In this document: in pieces, positions 38,415 to 50,271 of the stretch | How the letters are laid out: each line of letters starts with the position of its first letter | Numbering within the stretch: position 1 is the stretch's first letter | Assembly: GCA_947503895.1 (NCBI GenBank) | Contig: CANNFT010000006.1 | Location: 1 to 64,000 of the forward strand | Reading direction: 5' to 3' | Origin: an uncultured Saccharospirillaceae bacterium | Lineage (GTDB): Bacteria; Pseudomonadota; Gammaproteobacteria; Pseudomonadales; Oceanobacteraceae | Length of the DNA stretch: 64,000 nucleotides | Translations under genes and position numbers: made by a program | The notes under the pieces: model-generated | What the model saw: the letters and a program-made list of their open reading frames with translations, nothing else | The model's database searches: none | Told to the model about the DNA's origin: nothing

Positions 38415-39870
38415 TGAAAATAGAGCTGTACAGCGTTGGGATATTCCTGAAATGCGACGCATACGTCGAATCCACTTTATTGGTATCGGCGGCGTTGGCA
38501 TGTGTGGAATTGCCGAAGTTTTATTGAATCAGGGTTATGACATCTCAGGCTCTGATTTACGTCAATCCGCAGTAACTGAAAGATTGACTTCTCTAGGCGC
38601 AGATATTTTTTTGGGGCACGCCAAGGAAAATGTTGTGAGTGCGGATGTGATCGTTGTTTCAACCGCCATCAATGAAGAGAACCCTGAGATTCAATACGCG
38701 CTAGAGCATCGAATTCCGATAGTGCGTCGTGCCGAAATGTTGGCGGAATTAATGCGTTATCGCCACGGAATAGCCGTCGCGGGAACACACGGAAAAACCA
38801 CAACAACGAGCTTGGTGGCGTCTATTTTAGCGGAAGGCGAAAAAGATCCGACATTCGTGATTGGCGGACGCCTAACCAGTGCGGGAACGAACGCTAAACT
38901 GGGTGGCAGTCGATACTTGGTCGCGGAAGCAGACGAGTCTGACGCTTCCTTTTTGCATTTGCAGCCAATGGTTTCCATTGTTACCAATATTGATGCGGAT
39001 CATATGTCAACCTATGACGGAGATTTCAATAAAGTAAAACAAACCTTTATTGAATTTCTGCATAATTTACCGTTTTACGGCTTAGCCGTGATGTGTATTG
39101 ACGATGAAATTGTGCGTGAAGTGATGCCGCAGGTGAATCGTCCGGTGTTGACATACGGATTTGATGAAAGCGCTGATTATTATGCATCAAACGTCAAACA
39201 AGAGGGGTTATATACATCCTTCACGGCTAATCGACCCAAAGGTCATGCGCCGCTTACCGTCAAACTCAGAATGCCGGGTCGTCACAATGTATTGAATGCA
39301 TTGGCGGCGATTACGGTAGCAACGGACGAAAATATTGCGGATGAAGCCATTGTGACGGCTTTGGAAAAATTCCAAGGCGTGGGGCGACGATTCCAAGTGT
39401 GCGGTGAATACCCGTATCAAGACAATGAAATCATGCTTGTGGACGATTACGGGCATCATCCGCGTGAAGTAGAAGTGACCATTCAAGCTATTCGTAAAGG
39501 CTGGCCCGACAAACGATTGGTTATGTTATTTCAACCCCATCGTTTTAGTCGGACCCGTGATCTTTACGAAGATTTTGTTCGAGTCTTAAGCGAAGTCGAT
39601 GTTTTATTGTTGTTAGATGTTTATCCCGCAGGTGAAGAAGAAATTGCCGGAGCAGATGGACGATCATTATGTCGAAGTATCCGTCAGCGAGGCCGTGTTG
39701 ATCCGATTTTTATTGAACGGGGCGGAGATGTAGCGCCCGTTCTCAAAGATATTCTGCAAGGTGGTGACTTGTTAATGACGCAAGGCGCAGGAGATATTGG
39801 CTCACTTGCCATGAAACTGTCGCAATCATTGCCGGCTATTTTGAAAAACGAAGATGGAAAAAATACATGA
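38407..39870 (+). CDS. murC: UDP-N-acetylmuramate--L-alanine ligase
   Basis: This 487-residue first Mur ligase attaches L-Ala. The N-terminal [14 protein letters not shown], the P-loop [16 protein letters not shown] (about 122-137), [10 protein letters not shown] and the DDYGHHP motif are present. It overlaps murG by eight bases and ddl by four. Confidence 0.97.
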   Translation: MADENRAVQRWDIPEMRRIRRIHFIGIGGVGMCGIAEVLLNQGYDISGSDLRQSAVTERLTSLGADIFLGHAKENVVSADVIVVSTAINEENPEIQYALEHRIPIVRRAEMLAELMRYRHGIAVAGTHGKTTTTSLVASILAEGEKDPTFVIGGRLTSAGTNAKLGGSRYLVAEADESDASFLHLQPMVSIVTNIDADHMSTYDGDFNKVKQTFIEFLHNLPFYGLAVMCIDDEIVREVMPQVNRPVLTYGFDESADYYASNVKQEGLYTSFTANRPKGHAPLTVKLRMPGRHNVLNALAAITVATDENIADEAIVTALEKFQGVGRRFQVCGEYPYQDNEIMLVDDYGHHPREVEVTIQAIRKGWPDKRLVMLFQPHRFSRTRDLYEDFVRVLSEVDVLLLLDVYPAGEEEIAGADGRSLCRSIRQRGRVDPIFIERGGDVAPVLKDILQGGDLLMTQGAGDIGSLAMKLSQSLPAILKNEDGKNT

Positions 39871-40790
39871 GTCGCTTTGGTAAAGTAGCGGTCTTATTAG
39901 GCGGTAGCAGCGGCGAGCGCTCGGTCTCACTGAAAAGCGGTGAAGAGATTTACCAAGCAATGCTACGCAGTGGTATTGATGCAGTGAAGATTGACCCAAT
40001 TGAGAATGTGGCTAAACAGCTGCAAGAACACAACATCGAGCGCGCTTTTATTGCATTGCATGGGCCGGGTGGTGAGGATGGCACCATACAGGGCATGTTG
40101 GAGTTCTTAAACATTCCCTATACCGGGAGTGGCGTGAAGGCATCAGCTCTGTGCATGGATAAGTGGCGAACGAAGTTGATCTGGTCAGCGTTAACTCTGC
40201 CTACACCGTCGTACAAGCAGGTTTCTTCAGTGGGGGAGCTTAATGAATTTGCCGAAAAGCATGGCCTCCCGATGATGGTTAAACCAGCGCTAGAAGGTTC
40301 AAGCTTGGGTATTTCCAAAGTGTCAAACTTACATGACGTTGAGAAGGCGTTTGAATTCGCAGCGAATACCAAATCACCTGTAATGGTTGAGCAATTTATT
40401 CAGGGTAAAGAATTCACAGTTGCTATTTTAAACGACACGGCATTGCCCGTTATTCAACTCAAAACAGATAACGAGTTTTATGACTTTAACGCCAAATACG
40501 TTTCAAACGATACTCAGTATTTAGTGCCTTGTGGGCTCAGTCAGGAAAAAGAAAGTGAATTGCAGGCATTGGCTTTGCAAGCATATCAATCATTGGATTG
40601 TCGAGGGTGGGGCCGTGTTGATGCAATGCAGGACGAAAATGGAAAATTTTGGCTCATTGAAGTGAACACAGTTCCGGGTATGACAGACCATAGTTTGGTC
40701 CCGATGGCTGCAAAAGCAAAAAATATGACGTTTGATGATCTGATTATTGCGATATTAGATCAAACGCTCGCAACACGAACTGTAGGGTAA
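39867..40790 (+). CDS. ddl: D-alanine--D-alanine ligase
   Basis: This 307-residue ATP-grasp enzyme (DdlB type by its dcw position) supplies D-Ala-D-Ala to MurF. It shows [15 protein letters not shown] (8-22), [14 protein letters not shown], and [18 protein letters not shown] with the metal and substrate ligands. Length is normal. Confidence 0.96.
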   Translation: MSRFGKVAVLLGGSSGERSVSLKSGEEIYQAMLRSGIDAVKIDPIENVAKQLQEHNIERAFIALHGPGGEDGTIQGMLEFLNIPYTGSGVKASALCMDKWRTKLIWSALTLPTPSYKQVSSVGELNEFAEKHGLPMMVKPALEGSSLGISKVSNLHDVEKAFEFAANTKSPVMVEQFIQGKEFTVAILNDTALPVIQLKTDNEFYDFNAKYVSNDTQYLVPCGLSQEKESELQALALQAYQSLDCRGWGRVDAMQDENGKFWLIEVNTVPGMTDHSLVPMAAKAKNMTFDDLIIAILDQTLATRTVG

Positions 40791-40808
40791 CAGGAACCTC
40801 ATACAACA

Positions 40809-41573
40809 ATGAGCAAGGGCGCGACTCGTAAAAAGCCTAAAAGAACCAAATTACAATTAGTGCAGATTCGGCGCTGGGTTCAGCCCATTGTTGTGGCAGT
40901 TTTCGCATGTGGGAGTATGGGCGCTGCTGGATTCTTAGTGCTCGAATGGGTTAATCGGGATATTACTCAATTGAAAATCGTAGCCCCGATCGCACAGGTG
41001 TCCGAGTCAGAGATCCGACAGCAACTCAGTACACATTTTCCATCCAGCTTTTTTTATTTGGATGTCATTGATGTGCGGGAGCAGCTCAAAAAGTTACCCA
41101 TGGTCCGTGAAGCATCGGTTAAAAAAGTTTGGCCGGACACACTGGAAATCACCTTGCAAGAGGAAATTCCGGTGGCAAGTTGGAATTCGGATGCCGTGTT
41201 GAGCCACGCCGGAGACATACTGCCAGTTACTGTGAAGGATGCCCAGCTACCGAAACTAGAAGGAGCGGTGGGTAACAGTCACACTGTGATGAAGCATTTT
41301 CATTTGTTTTCATCATGGGGGAAAACTCATCAACTGGAATTGATGGGGTTAAAGAAAAACGGAACCGATTGGCAATTACGTACCAAAGCAGGCATTCAAA
41401 TTTGGATTGATCAGGAAGATGCGTTACAAGGTTTGAAGCGATTGGGTGCAGTGTTAAATCGAGTAGAGATTGATCGCGTTTCAGGAATTGATTTGCGTTA
41501 CGAACAGGGATTTGCCGTGGCCTGGAAACTAGATAGCCAGAACGAAACGGTTAACGAAGAGAACGTATTATGA
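40809..41573 (+). CDS. ftsQ: Cell division protein FtsQ
   Basis: This 254-residue bitopic divisome protein has a basic cytoplasmic tail (1-24), one helix (about 26-46) and a POTRA domain (about 52-120, QVSESEIRQQL...VREASVKKVWPDTLEITLQEE). The beta domain carries the FtsBL-binding surface. It is placed between ddl and ftsA as usual. Confidence 0.95.
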   Translation: MSKGATRKKPKRTKLQLVQIRRWVQPIVVAVFACGSMGAAGFLVLEWVNRDITQLKIVAPIAQVSESEIRQQLSTHFPSSFFYLDVIDVREQLKKLPMVREASVKKVWPDTLEITLQEEIPVASWNSDAVLSHAGDILPVTVKDAQLPKLEGAVGNSHTVMKHFHLFSSWGKTHQLELMGLKKNGTDWQLRTKAGIQIWIDQEDALQGLKRLGAVLNRVEIDRVSGIDLRYEQGFAVAWKLDSQNETVNEENVL

Positions 41574-42805
41574 GTGCTGGGGTAGATTGTAAATTAATCG
41601 TTGGCTTGGATATTGGAACGTCCAAAGTGGTTGCGATAGTGGGCGAAGTCGGTGCTGGTGGCAAAATAAAAATTGTCGGCATTGGGAGTCATCCATCGCG
41701 TGGATTGAAAAAAGGTGTCGTGGTAAATATCGAATCAACGGTTCAATCCATACAGCGCGCCATCGAAGAAGCAGAATTGATGGCAGGGTGCCAGATACAC
41801 TCGGTTTATGCAGGAATTGCAGGCAGCCACATTCAATCTATGAATAGCCATGGCATCGTGGCCATAAAAGATCGTGAAGTTGAGCAGTCAGACCTCGAGC
41901 GCGTCATAGATGCTGCAAAAGCTGTGGCCATACCGGCAGACCAAAAGATTTTGCATGTATTACCTCAAGAATACGTCATTGATATGCAAGAAGGGATAAA
42001 AGAGCCGATTGGCATGTCAGGCGTACGGTTAGAAGCAAAAGTTCACATGGTGTCTTGTGCATTAAATGCAGCTCAAAACATTGAAAAATGTGTGCAACGA
42101 TGCGGCCTAGCGATAGACGATATTATTCTAGAGCAACTTGCTTCCAGTTATGCGGTACTAACGGAAGATGAAAAAGAATTAGGAGTGTGCATTGTTGATA
42201 TTGGTGGCGGCACGACGGATATCGCAATTTTTACAGAAGGCGCAATTCGTCATACGGCAGTGATTCCAATTGCGGGTGATCAAGTTACAAATGACATTGC
42301 GATGGCGCTACGAACGCCAACCCAATATGCAGAAGAAATAAAAATTAAATATGCTTGCGCGTTAACACAACTGGCGGGACCAGATGAACTGATTAAGGTT
42401 CCGAGTGTCGGTGATAGGCCTCCGCGAAATCTGTCGCGTCAAGCATTGGCTGAAGTCGTTGAACCACGCTACGAAGAGTTATTCACATTGATCCAAGCTG
42501 AATTACGTCGTAGCGGTTTCGAAGATTTGATTGCTGCTGGTGTCGTACTGACCGGTGGTACATCAAAAATGGAAGGGGTCGTAGAGTTGGCCGAAGAAAT
42601 CTTCCATGTCCCTGTACGCTTAGCAAAGCCCATAGGTATAGAAGGATTATCCGATGTCGTATCGAATCCAATTTATGCCACATCTGTTGGGTTATTAGTT
42701 TATGGGGCGAAACATCAACGAGGAGAGTTAGTTTTTGCACGCAAAGAAGAAGACCCGGTTGGGTTTCTTGTTCGCGCAAAAAATTGGATTAAAGGGAATT
42801 TTTAA
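41570..42805 (+). CDS. ftsA: Cell division protein FtsA
   Basis: This 411-residue actin-like protein tethers FtsZ to the membrane. The phosphate-binding loops VGLDIGTSKV (9-18) and CIVDIGGGTTDIAIF are intact. The C-terminal amphipathic helix reads GFLVRAKNWIKGNF. It overlaps ftsQ by four bases. Confidence 0.97.
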   Translation: MSAGVDCKLIVGLDIGTSKVVAIVGEVGAGGKIKIVGIGSHPSRGLKKGVVVNIESTVQSIQRAIEEAELMAGCQIHSVYAGIAGSHIQSMNSHGIVAIKDREVEQSDLERVIDAAKAVAIPADQKILHVLPQEYVIDMQEGIKEPIGMSGVRLEAKVHMVSCALNAAQNIEKCVQRCGLAIDDIILEQLASSYAVLTEDEKELGVCIVDIGGGTTDIAIFTEGAIRHTAVIPIAGDQVTNDIAMALRTPTQYAEEIKIKYACALTQLAGPDELIKVPSVGDRPPRNLSRQALAEVVEPRYEELFTLIQAELRRSGFEDLIAAGVVLTGGTSKMEGVVELAEEIFHVPVRLAKPIGIEGLSDVVSNPIYATSVGLLVYGAKHQRGELVFARKEEDPVGFLVRAKNWIKGNF

Positions 42806-42858
42806 TATTTAATAGGCGTCATTAGAAGTGCGCCTGCCGAATAAAAAGGAGAAGGGCG

Positions 42859-44034
42859 ATGACTCAAAGAGAAGGGGATATGTTCGAATTAGTTGATGAA
42901 GCACAACACAGTGCCGTAATTAAAGTAGTCGGTGTCGGTGGTGGTGGTGGCAATGCTGTACAGCATATGGTCACAAGCCAAGTTGATGGTGTTGACTTTA
43001 TCTGTGCCAATACGGACTCTCAGGCGTTAAAAAACATGACGTCTCGTTCCGTACTGCAAATTGGTTCTACTGTGACGAAAGGCTTGGGGGCTGGTGCGAA
43101 CCCTGAAGTGGGCCGTCAAGCTGCTATGGAGGACCGTGATCGCATCGCGGAAGCTCTAACCGGCGCGGACATGGTTTTCATAACGGCGGGCATGGGTGGC
43201 GGTACCGGCACGGGAGCCGCTCCTGTTGTGGCTGAGGTCGCAAAAGAACTCGGCATCCTAACGGTCGCCGTTGTGACAAAGCCATTCCCATTTGAAGGTC
43301 GCAAGCGAATTTCGTTAGCGGATGGCGGATTGTCGGAACTTGCTAAGCATGTTGACTCTCTTATTACGATTCCTAACGAAAAGCTACTTGCAGTTTTAGG
43401 AAAAAACACTAGTCTTCTGGACGCCTTCTCTGCCGCAAACGATGTGTTATTGGGTGCGGTACAAGGGATTGCAGACTTAATCATTCGCCCCGGCATGATT
43501 AACGTCGACTTTGCGGACGTGAGAACCGTGATGTCAGAAATGGGGCAGGCCATGATGGGCACAGGCTCATCAACGGGTGAGAATCGAGCGCGTGAAGCGG
43601 CTGAAGCTGCTATTCGAAGCCCACTATTGGAAGATGTCAATCTCCAAGGCGCACGCGGAATACTTGTGAACATCACTGCAGGAACGAACTTATCTTTGGG
43701 TGAGTTCACAGAAGTAGGTGACACAATTGAGGAATTTTCCTCTGAAAACGCTACCATTGTGGTAGGAACCGTTATTGACGAGAACATGACGGACGAGTTG
43801 CGGGTTACCGTAGTGGCCACTGGCTTGGGACGTATTGAAGCGGCCCCCCAAAAAGTAGTGGATAATACGGCAACTAAGGCAGATGGCTCCGTTGATTACA
43901 AAAAGCTGGATCGCCCTACGGTAATGAGGGGATCGAACGCTCAACCTGCTGAACAGACGCGGGTGCGAGCAGAAGCCAACAAGGATATGGAGTATTTAGA
44001 TATTCCAGCTTTCTTGCGACGCCAAGCCGACTGA
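42859..44034 (+). CDS. ftsZ: Cell division protein FtsZ
   Basis: This tubulin-like GTPase forms the Z ring. The signature [18 protein letters not shown] lies near residues 114-131, and the C-terminal conserved peptide [15 protein letters not shown] binds FtsA and ZipA. The ATG at 42859 has AAGGAG seven bases upstream. A second Met seven codons in (42880) matches the usual family start but has no such site, so I kept the first (391 residues). Confidence 0.97.
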   Translation: MTQREGDMFELVDEAQHSAVIKVVGVGGGGGNAVQHMVTSQVDGVDFICANTDSQALKNMTSRSVLQIGSTVTKGLGAGANPEVGRQAAMEDRDRIAEALTGADMVFITAGMGGGTGTGAAPVVAEVAKELGILTVAVVTKPFPFEGRKRISLADGGLSELAKHVDSLITIPNEKLLAVLGKNTSLLDAFSAANDVLLGAVQGIADLIIRPGMINVDFADVRTVMSEMGQAMMGTGSSTGENRAREAAEAAIRSPLLEDVNLQGARGILVNITAGTNLSLGEFTEVGDTIEEFSSENATIVVGTVIDENMTDELRVTVVATGLGRIEAAPQKVVDNTATKADGSVDYKKLDRPTVMRGSNAQPAEQTRVRAEANKDMEYLDIPAFLRRQAD

Positions 44035-44044
44035 GGCTTGGTGG

Positions 44045-44073
44045 TTGGCCAGTCAAGTCAATAGGGTTATAAT
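44045..44073 (+). promoter_or_regulatory. lpxC: lpxC promoter
   Basis: TTGGCC (44045-44050) and a perfect TATAAT (44068-44073) are 17 bp apart, between the ftsZ stop and lpxC. lpxC can thus be expressed apart from the dcw cluster. Confidence 0.75.
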
Positions 44074-44105
44074 GCTAGATTGCCGAGCGTGAGTAACGAT
44101 ATAGA

Positions 44106-45017
44106 ATGATTAGGCAACGTACCCTAAAAAACACCATTAGAGCCACCGGAATCGGACTGCATTCTGGTGAAAAGGTCTATTTGACCCTAAAGCCTGCTCC
44201 AGTGGATACCGGCATCATATTTGTCCGGACAGACCTAGAGCCAGCCGTAGAGATACGTGCGACGGCAGATAACGTAGGCGATACTACGCTATCCACAACC
44301 TTAATGAACGGGGATGTTAAAGCATCCACTGTTGAACACTTGCTCTCAGCGATGGCGGGTATTGGTATTGATAATGCCTATGTTGAGTTGAGTGCGGCAG
44401 AAGTCCCTATCATGGACGGTTCTGCGGGCCCGTTTGTATTTTTGCTGCAATCAGCTGGTATTGAAGAGCAAAATGCGGCTAAGCGATTTATTCGCATTAA
44501 AAAGCCTGTCACAGTGACAGACGGCGATAAAGAAGCCAGCTTCCAGCCTCACAACGGTTTCAAGGTGACGTTTACGATTGAATTCGATCACCCGTTGTTT
44601 GATAAAGCCAATCAAATGGCCAGCTTAGATTTTTCAACGACTTCGTTTGTTAAAGAAGTTAGCCGTGCTAGAACGTTTGCGTTCATGAGAGACGTTGAAT
44701 ACCTTCGTTCTCAGAACTTAGCTCTGGGCGGCAGCGTGAGTAATGCCATCGTAGTCGACGACTACAGAGTGCTAAATGAAGATGGATTGCGTTACGAAAA
44801 TGAATTCGTCAAACATAAAATCCTAGATGCAGTCGGCGATTTGTATCTTTTGGGGCATAGCTTGATCGGCGAGTTTGTTGCTAAAAAGTCGGGCCATGGT
44901 CTAAATAATCAGCTATTGCGCGCTTTACTTGAGCAGAAAGATTGCTGGGAAATTGTTGTGTTTGAAGACGAAAAAGAGGCTCCGATCTCTTACTCGAGAC
45001 CGGTAGCAGCGACATAA
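44106..45017 (+). CDS. lpxC: UDP-3-O-acyl-N-acetylglucosamine deacetylase
   Basis: This 303-residue zinc hydrolase catalyses the committed step of lipid A synthesis, so the organism makes lipopolysaccharide. Zinc ligands are visible in [12 protein letters not shown] (His near 79) and [17 protein letters not shown] (His and Asp near 238-242), with the basic residue of GHGLNNQLL. It is followed by a terminator and, unusually compared with E. coli, no secM. Confidence 0.97.
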   Translation: MIRQRTLKNTIRATGIGLHSGEKVYLTLKPAPVDTGIIFVRTDLEPAVEIRATADNVGDTTLSTTLMNGDVKASTVEHLLSAMAGIGIDNAYVELSAAEVPIMDGSAGPFVFLLQSAGIEEQNAAKRFIRIKKPVTVTDGDKEASFQPHNGFKVTFTIEFDHPLFDKANQMASLDFSTTSFVKEVSRARTFAFMRDVEYLRSQNLALGGSVSNAIVVDDYRVLNEDGLRYENEFVKHKILDAVGDLYLLGHSLIGEFVAKKSGHGLNNQLLRALLEQKDCWEIVVFEDEKEAPISYSRPVAAT

Positions 45018-45045
45018 AAATTGGCACACTAGTGCCTTTTTTATG
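45013..45045 (+). terminator. lpxC: lpxC terminator
   Basis: The core GGCAC-ACTA-GTGCC (45023-45036) is followed by six T. Flanking CATAAAAA and TTTTTTATG extend the stem. Confidence 0.9.
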
Positions 45046-45156
45046 TTTGATTGCGTTAACTTTAGTACCCATGAGCGCTGTATCTCAATATTGTTGGCTT
45101 TTAGGGTCTAAACTGTCTGGTAGAAAATGGTAGCAGGTAATTAGGATTCGCTTTCC

Positions 45157-46089
45157 ATGAATATCATCATTGTTGGTCAACGTCACGGCCAGTCGAAAAC
45201 AATTAGTCTGGGGCCGTTGGCGCGCCTGACTCTATTGCTTTTGTTGGCGATATTGCCCTTCTCGATGGGGGCGGCGGGCTATTACCTAACAATGTTGTTA
45301 GCAGATGAAGGGTTACTTGGCCCAGAGACTGCTAAGGCGTGGGAACAAGACCTAAGTCAGCAACGGCAAGAGCTAGAGAAAATTCGCGAACAGACGGACG
45401 AGCAGCTTGTTGGCCTGACATCCCGTATGGCGCAGCTTCAAGCACGATTAACTCGATTGGATGCCTTAGGCGAACGTCTGATTGATCGCTCCAGCCTAGA
45501 TAAAGGTGAGTTTAACTTCGGTGACTTACCTGCAATTGGCGGCCCAGCTTCTCAAGATATCGGTTCTATTTATCAAGCCCCCGATATTGTCAGCGTGTTA
45601 GATGAGTTAAGCGAACAAATTGATAATAGAGAGCAGCAGCTCGAAGTATTAGATAGTCTCCTCAGCGAACGAAAAATAACCAGCGATACCTTTGTTGCTG
45701 GTTTGCCTATCAAAAAAGGCTGGATGTCTTCCCGTTACGGAATGCGAACCGATCCTTTTACCGGGCGGTTAGCTTGGCACGCAGGTGTCGACTTCGCAGG
45801 TAAAATGGAATCCGAGATTGTTTCTGTTGCCTCAGGCGTGGTGACATGGGCATCTGACCGCTACGGTTATGGTTTACTGGTTGAAGTTAATCATGGCAAT
45901 GGTTTTAAAACGCGTTACGCTCACTGCAAAGAATCACTGGTCAAAGTTGGTGATGTCGTACGCAAAGGGCAAGCGATTGCACAAATGGGCAGTAGTGGGC
46001 GATCCACTGGGCCTCACGTACACTTCGAAGTGTATAAAAACGGACGCACAGTTGACCCAGCAGCCTACATCCACCGTACTCACCGCTAA
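45157..46089 (+). CDS. M23 family metallopeptidase (LytM domain), membrane-anchored
   Basis: This 310-residue envelope protein has one membrane helix (about 22-46). A periplasmic coiled coil (about 62-112) and a second short coil (145-172) precede an M23/LytM domain. The zinc and catalytic residues are all present: His208 and Asp212 (HAGVD), His256 (YAHC) and HVH at 287-289, so it should be an active endopeptidase rather than an EnvC/NlpD-type dead activator. It probably cuts peptidoglycan cross-links. It lies between lpxC and secA, the same place as in Pseudomonas. Confidence 0.9.
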   Translation: MNIIIVGQRHGQSKTISLGPLARLTLLLLLAILPFSMGAAGYYLTMLLADEGLLGPETAKAWEQDLSQQRQELEKIREQTDEQLVGLTSRMAQLQARLTRLDALGERLIDRSSLDKGEFNFGDLPAIGGPASQDIGSIYQAPDIVSVLDELSEQIDNREQQLEVLDSLLSERKITSDTFVAGLPIKKGWMSSRYGMRTDPFTGRLAWHAGVDFAGKMESEIVSVASGVVTWASDRYGYGLLVEVNHGNGFKTRYAHCKESLVKVGDVVRKGQAIAQMGSSGRSTGPHVHFEVYKNGRTVDPAAYIHRTHR

Positions 46090-46188
46090 TACTATTCATC
46101 TTACCTGCTAATTCCTGTATAACGCAGTAACTCATACTGCGTTTACGTGCACAATTTCTAATAATAATCCGATATAAGAACTCCACCC

Positions 46189-48918
46189 ATGTTGATGAAT
46201 GTCCTAACCAAGGTTCTGGGTAGTAAGAACGAACGAGAACTGAAACGTCTACGTAAATCAGTCGCTAAAATAAACGCTCTTGAACCAGAGATGGAGGCGC
46301 TAGATGATGCGGCTCTAAAAGCGAAAACAACAGAATTTAAATCCCGAATCGAGAACGGTGAAAGCTTAGATAGCTTATTACCAGAAGCTTTTGCTGCTAT
46401 CCGCGAGGGCAGTAAGCGCGTTATGGGGATGCGTCATTTTGACGTCCAATTAATCGGGGGCATGACGCTCAATAACGGTAAAATTGCTGAGATGCGCACG
46501 GGTGAAGGTAAAACCCTTGTGGCGACATTGGCGGTATACTTGAATGCATTGACCGGTTTAGGCGTGCACGTCATCACCGTGAACGACTACCTTGCACGTC
46601 GAGATGCGGAATGGATGAAGCCTCTCTATGAATTCATGGGTTTAACGGTAGGGGTTTGTGTATCTGGCCAACAGCCAGATGAAAAGCGCGCTGCATACCA
46701 AGCTGATATTACTTACGGCACGAATAATGAGTTCGGTTTTGATTACTTGCGTGACAACATGGCGTTGTCGAAAGAAGACCGCAGTCAGCGGGGACTCGCT
46801 TTTGCAGTGATCGATGAAGTGGATTCAATATTAATTGATGAAGCGCGGACACCATTGATTATCTCCGGTGCTGCTCAAGACAGCTCGGAGATGTACAAAT
46901 CTATCAATCTTCTTGTGCCAAAACTCAGTGAGCATAAAGAGGAAGAAGAAGGCGTCGTCGAACAAGAAGGTCACTATGTTATTGACCTAAAATCTCGCAG
47001 TGTAGAATTAAATGAAGCTGGCCATGAGCTGGTTGAAGAAATGCTAATAGAAGCAGGGTTACTTGAAGAAGGTGATAGCCTTTATGCTCCTAGTAATTTG
47101 CTAAAGCTACACCACGTGCATTCTGCATTACGCGCCCACACGCTGTATCAACGTAATGTTGATTACATTGTGCAAGGCGGGCAAGTGATCATCGTTGATG
47201 AGCATACCGGCCGTACAATGCCTGGCCGTCGCTGGGGCGAAGGGCTGCACCAAGCCATTGAAGCGAAAGAAGGTGTACGAATACAAGCTGAAAGCCAAAC
47301 ACTGGCTTCTACAACTTTCCAGAATTATTTCCGACTGTACAGCAAGCTTTCCGGTATGACCGGCACCGCGGATACAGAAGCATTTGAGTTTCGTGAAATC
47401 TACGGCCTTGATGTTGTGGTTATCCCTACCAATAAACCTGTTAGCCGAATTGATTATAACGATTTAATTTTCTTGACTGAGCAAGAAAAATACAACGCTG
47501 TGATTGAGGAAATTAAAGAAGCGACGGCGCAAGGGCGACCTGTGCTTGTGGGTACTGCCAGCATTGAATCCAGTGAATTAATTTCGAATGCACTCGATGC
47601 TGCGAAAATAAAGCACAGCGTGTTGAATGCTAAGCAGCATGACAGTGAAGCGCAAATCATTGCTGATGCTGGTCGTCCGGGTACGGTCACCATTGCAACC
47701 AATATGGCTGGTCGTGGTACCGACATCATGTTGGGCGGTAACTGGGAGTCCGAAGTTGAAAAGTTAGAGAGCCCAACAGAATCGCAAATTGAGGAGATTA
47801 AAGCAGCCTGGGCTAAGCGCCATCAAGATGTTTTGGATGCAGGCGGATTGCACATTATCGGCACAGAGCGTCATGAATCTCGTCGTATTGATAATCAGCT
47901 ACGTGGTCGTGCTGGTCGTCAAGGTGACCCTGGTTCCTCCCGTTTCTTCCTGTCTCTCGAAGATAATTTAATGCGTATTTTTGCATCAGATAGAATGCGA
48001 AAACTCATGCATACCTTGGGTATGAAAGACGGCGAGGCCATTGAAGCCAAAATGGTCACCAATGCCATCGAAAAGGCACAGCGTAAGGTGGAGGGTCGAA
48101 ACTTCGATATTCGTAAGCAATTGCTTGAATACGATAATGTCGCCAATGATCAACGCCGCGTAATATATCAACAACGTAATGAATTATTAGAAGCGGATTC
48201 TATTGAAGAAACGATTTCAGGTGTGCGTGTCGATGTCGTCAATGACTCGATCAGTGAATATGTGCCTCCGCAAAGCATGGTCGAGCAGTGGGATGTTGAA
48301 GGGTTAGAGAAAGCATTAACAGAACAATTTGCGCTTGAGATGCCTGTGCAGAAATGGCTAGAAGAAGATAAGTCTCTGTACGAAGAAACTCTGCGTGACC
48401 GAATCCTTGACGTAGTGACTAAAGAGTATGACGAAAAAGCCAACAGTGTAGGCGAAGACATGATGCGTGATTTCGAAAAACGCATCATGCTACAAATACT
48501 TGATCACCAATGGAAAGAGCACCTCGCAACAATGGATCACCTTAGACAGGGTATTCACTTACGAGGATATGCACAAAAGAACCCTAAACAAGAATATAAA
48601 CGTGAATCGTTTGAATTGTTTAAGCAGCTATTAACGGACATTAAGCAAGAAACGATTAAGTACTTATCTCATGTTCAGTTTGTACGTGACGATGAGGTGC
48701 AGAGAATGGAAGCGCAAGCCCGTGCTGAAGCCGAAAAACAGCAAATACAATACGAACATGAAACAGCAAATGCATTGGCCTCTGAAGAGCATAATGAAGA
48801 GTTGGCAGAGCCCGCTCACCAGCCCTTTGTTCGTGATGCGAAAAAAGTAGGAAGAAACGATCCCTGCCCGTGCGGTTCTGGTAAAAAATATAAGCAATGT
48901 CATGGGAAATTAGCTTAG
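46189..48918 (+). CDS. secA: Preprotein translocase ATPase SecA
   Basis: This 909-residue motor drives Sec export. Visible are the Walker A segment [13 protein letters not shown] (near 103-115), the [19 protein letters not shown] region, the second nucleotide domain with [10 protein letters not shown] and [17 protein letters not shown], and the C-terminal zinc-binding tail [14 protein letters not shown] that contacts SecB. Length is normal. A second Met two codons in is an equally possible start. No secM arrest-peptide gene lies upstream. Confidence 0.97.
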   Translation: MLMNVLTKVLGSKNERELKRLRKSVAKINALEPEMEALDDAALKAKTTEFKSRIENGESLDSLLPEAFAAIREGSKRVMGMRHFDVQLIGGMTLNNGKIAEMRTGEGKTLVATLAVYLNALTGLGVHVITVNDYLARRDAEWMKPLYEFMGLTVGVCVSGQQPDEKRAAYQADITYGTNNEFGFDYLRDNMALSKEDRSQRGLAFAVIDEVDSILIDEARTPLIISGAAQDSSEMYKSINLLVPKLSEHKEEEEGVVEQEGHYVIDLKSRSVELNEAGHELVEEMLIEAGLLEEGDSLYAPSNLLKLHHVHSALRAHTLYQRNVDYIVQGGQVIIVDEHTGRTMPGRRWGEGLHQAIEAKEGVRIQAESQTLASTTFQNYFRLYSKLSGMTGTADTEAFEFREIYGLDVVVIPTNKPVSRIDYNDLIFLTEQEKYNAVIEEIKEATAQGRPVLVGTASIESSELISNALDAAKIKHSVLNAKQHDSEAQIIADAGRPGTVTIATNMAGRGTDIMLGGNWESEVEKLESPTESQIEEIKAAWAKRHQDVLDAGGLHIIGTERHESRRIDNQLRGRAGRQGDPGSSRFFLSLEDNLMRIFASDRMRKLMHTLGMKDGEAIEAKMVTNAIEKAQRKVEGRNFDIRKQLLEYDNVANDQRRVIYQQRNELLEADSIEETISGVRVDVVNDSISEYVPPQSMVEQWDVEGLEKALTEQFALEMPVQKWLEEDKSLYEETLRDRILDVVTKEYDEKANSVGEDMMRDFEKRIMLQILDHQWKEHLATMDHLRQGIHLRGYAQKNPKQEYKRESFELFKQLLTDIKQETIKYLSHVQFVRDDEVQRMEAQARAEAEKQQIQYEHETANALASEEHNEELAEPAHQPFVRDAKKVGRNDPCPCGSGKKYKQCHGKLA

Positions 48919-48958
48919 CACCCCCAAGCTATAGCGGTATTCGTACGGCAAGTCATTC

Positions 48959-48997
48959 AAAAAAGCACTCTGTGAATTATTCATTGAGTGCTTTTTT
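48959..48997 (+). terminator. secA: secA terminator
   Basis: A perfect 12-bp stem, AAAAAAGCACTC with GAGTGCTTTTTT, has a 15-base loop that itself contains GAAT-T-ATTC, and ends in a T-run. Confidence 0.9.
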
Positions 48998-49036
48998 AAC
49001 CGCTTTAACATCAATACACCTCTTTGGAAAGTCACA

Positions 49037-50257
49037 ATGTCTGTAAACCTCCCTATTTTAAATGATTTCCATGCCATTAAAGGCCTTAAAATGGGTATTG
49101 CCAGTGCGGGAATTAAGAAAGCTGGTCGAAAGGATATTGTTGTTTTTGAATTGGGATTGAATGCTACGACGGCCGGTGTGTTTACCCAGAATGCATTTTG
49201 TGCTGCGCCCGTAAATATTGCTAAAGAGCACCTCAAAAACAGTAAAACTCGTTACTTGCTCATCAATACCGGTAATGCAAATGCAGGTACCGGCGAACGA
49301 GGGCATAAAGATTGCCTAGAGGTATGCCAAGCACTGGCTGATGCCACGAATGTCCCAGTCCAATCCGTATTGCCTTTTTCTACAGGTGTGATTGGAGAGC
49401 CGCTGCCCGTTGATAAAATTGTTCACGCTCTCCCTCTCGCCGTTGAAAACTTGGCATCCGATCATTGGTTTGCAGCCAGTGAAGGCATATTAACTACCGA
49501 TACTCAGCCAAAGGGTTATACCCACCAGTTTGAATTTGAAGGAGACCTCATCACGGTTTCTGGGATTTCCAAAGGTGCAGGTATGATCATGCCCAATATG
49601 GCAACGATGCTTGGGTTCATTGCAACAGATGCAGCAGTAGAGCATGAGTTGTTGCAGCAGTTGTGTCGAGAGTGCGCCGATTACTCCTTTAACCGTGTCA
49701 CTATTGATGGCGATACTTCGACGAATGATGCTTGCATATTAATGGCTACGGGTGAGTCAACTTGCTCTGTGTTGTCTGACGACTCGCAACCACTTTATGC
49801 CGTATTAAAAGCTGAACTAAAGAAAGCGTTTTTGTATTTGGCTCAGGCAATTGTTCGAGATGGTGAAGGTGCAACTAAATTTATTCGCATCGATGTGGAA
49901 GACTGTAAAAACAATGAAGAAGCGTTAGCGATCGGTTATACCGTCGCACATTCACCGTTGGTAAAAACCGCTTTGTATGCAAGTGATGCGAACTGGGGAA
50001 GAATTCTAGCTGCGGTGGGTCGAAGTGGTGTCGAAAACATGGATATAAATGCTATTCAGATTTTCTTGGATGATGTTTGCATCGTTGAGAAAGGTGGTCG
50101 TGCGGATAGTTACACTGAATCAGCAGGCAGTGCCGTTATGCAGCAGCAGGAATTATCAATTCGAATTAAAATGGGTCGTGGACATCACAAAGAAAGCATT
50201 TGGACATCCGACCTATCACATGACTATGTCTCTATTAATGCCGATTACCGCTCTTAA
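49037..50257 (+). CDS. argJ: Bifunctional glutamate N-acetyltransferase / amino-acid acetyltransferase ArgJ
   Basis: ArgJ recycles the acetyl group from N-acetylornithine to glutamate in arginine synthesis and, in bifunctional forms, also acetylates glutamate with acetyl-CoA. The 406-residue precursor carries the autoprocessing site in ISKGAGMIMPNMATMLGFIATDA (about 178-200), where cleavage before the Thr of MATML yields the two subunits. It lies between secA and mutT. Confidence 0.95.
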   Translation: MSVNLPILNDFHAIKGLKMGIASAGIKKAGRKDIVVFELGLNATTAGVFTQNAFCAAPVNIAKEHLKNSKTRYLLINTGNANAGTGERGHKDCLEVCQALADATNVPVQSVLPFSTGVIGEPLPVDKIVHALPLAVENLASDHWFAASEGILTTDTQPKGYTHQFEFEGDLITVSGISKGAGMIMPNMATMLGFIATDAAVEHELLQQLCRECADYSFNRVTIDGDTSTNDACILMATGESTCSVLSDDSQPLYAVLKAELKKAFLYLAQAIVRDGEGATKFIRIDVEDCKNNEEALAIGYTVAHSPLVKTALYASDANWGRILAAVGRSGVENMDINAIQIFLDDVCIVEKGGRADSYTESAGSAVMQQQELSIRIKMGRGHHKESIWTSDLSHDYVSINADYRS

Positions 50258-50271
50258 AGAATAAATTCGCT

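Noticed and set aside
43116..43820. A 234-codon open frame antisense to ftsZ
   Set aside because: It is a shadow of the strongly biased ftsZ codons, with Ser/Ala/Pro-rich noise, no ribosome site and no family resemblance.
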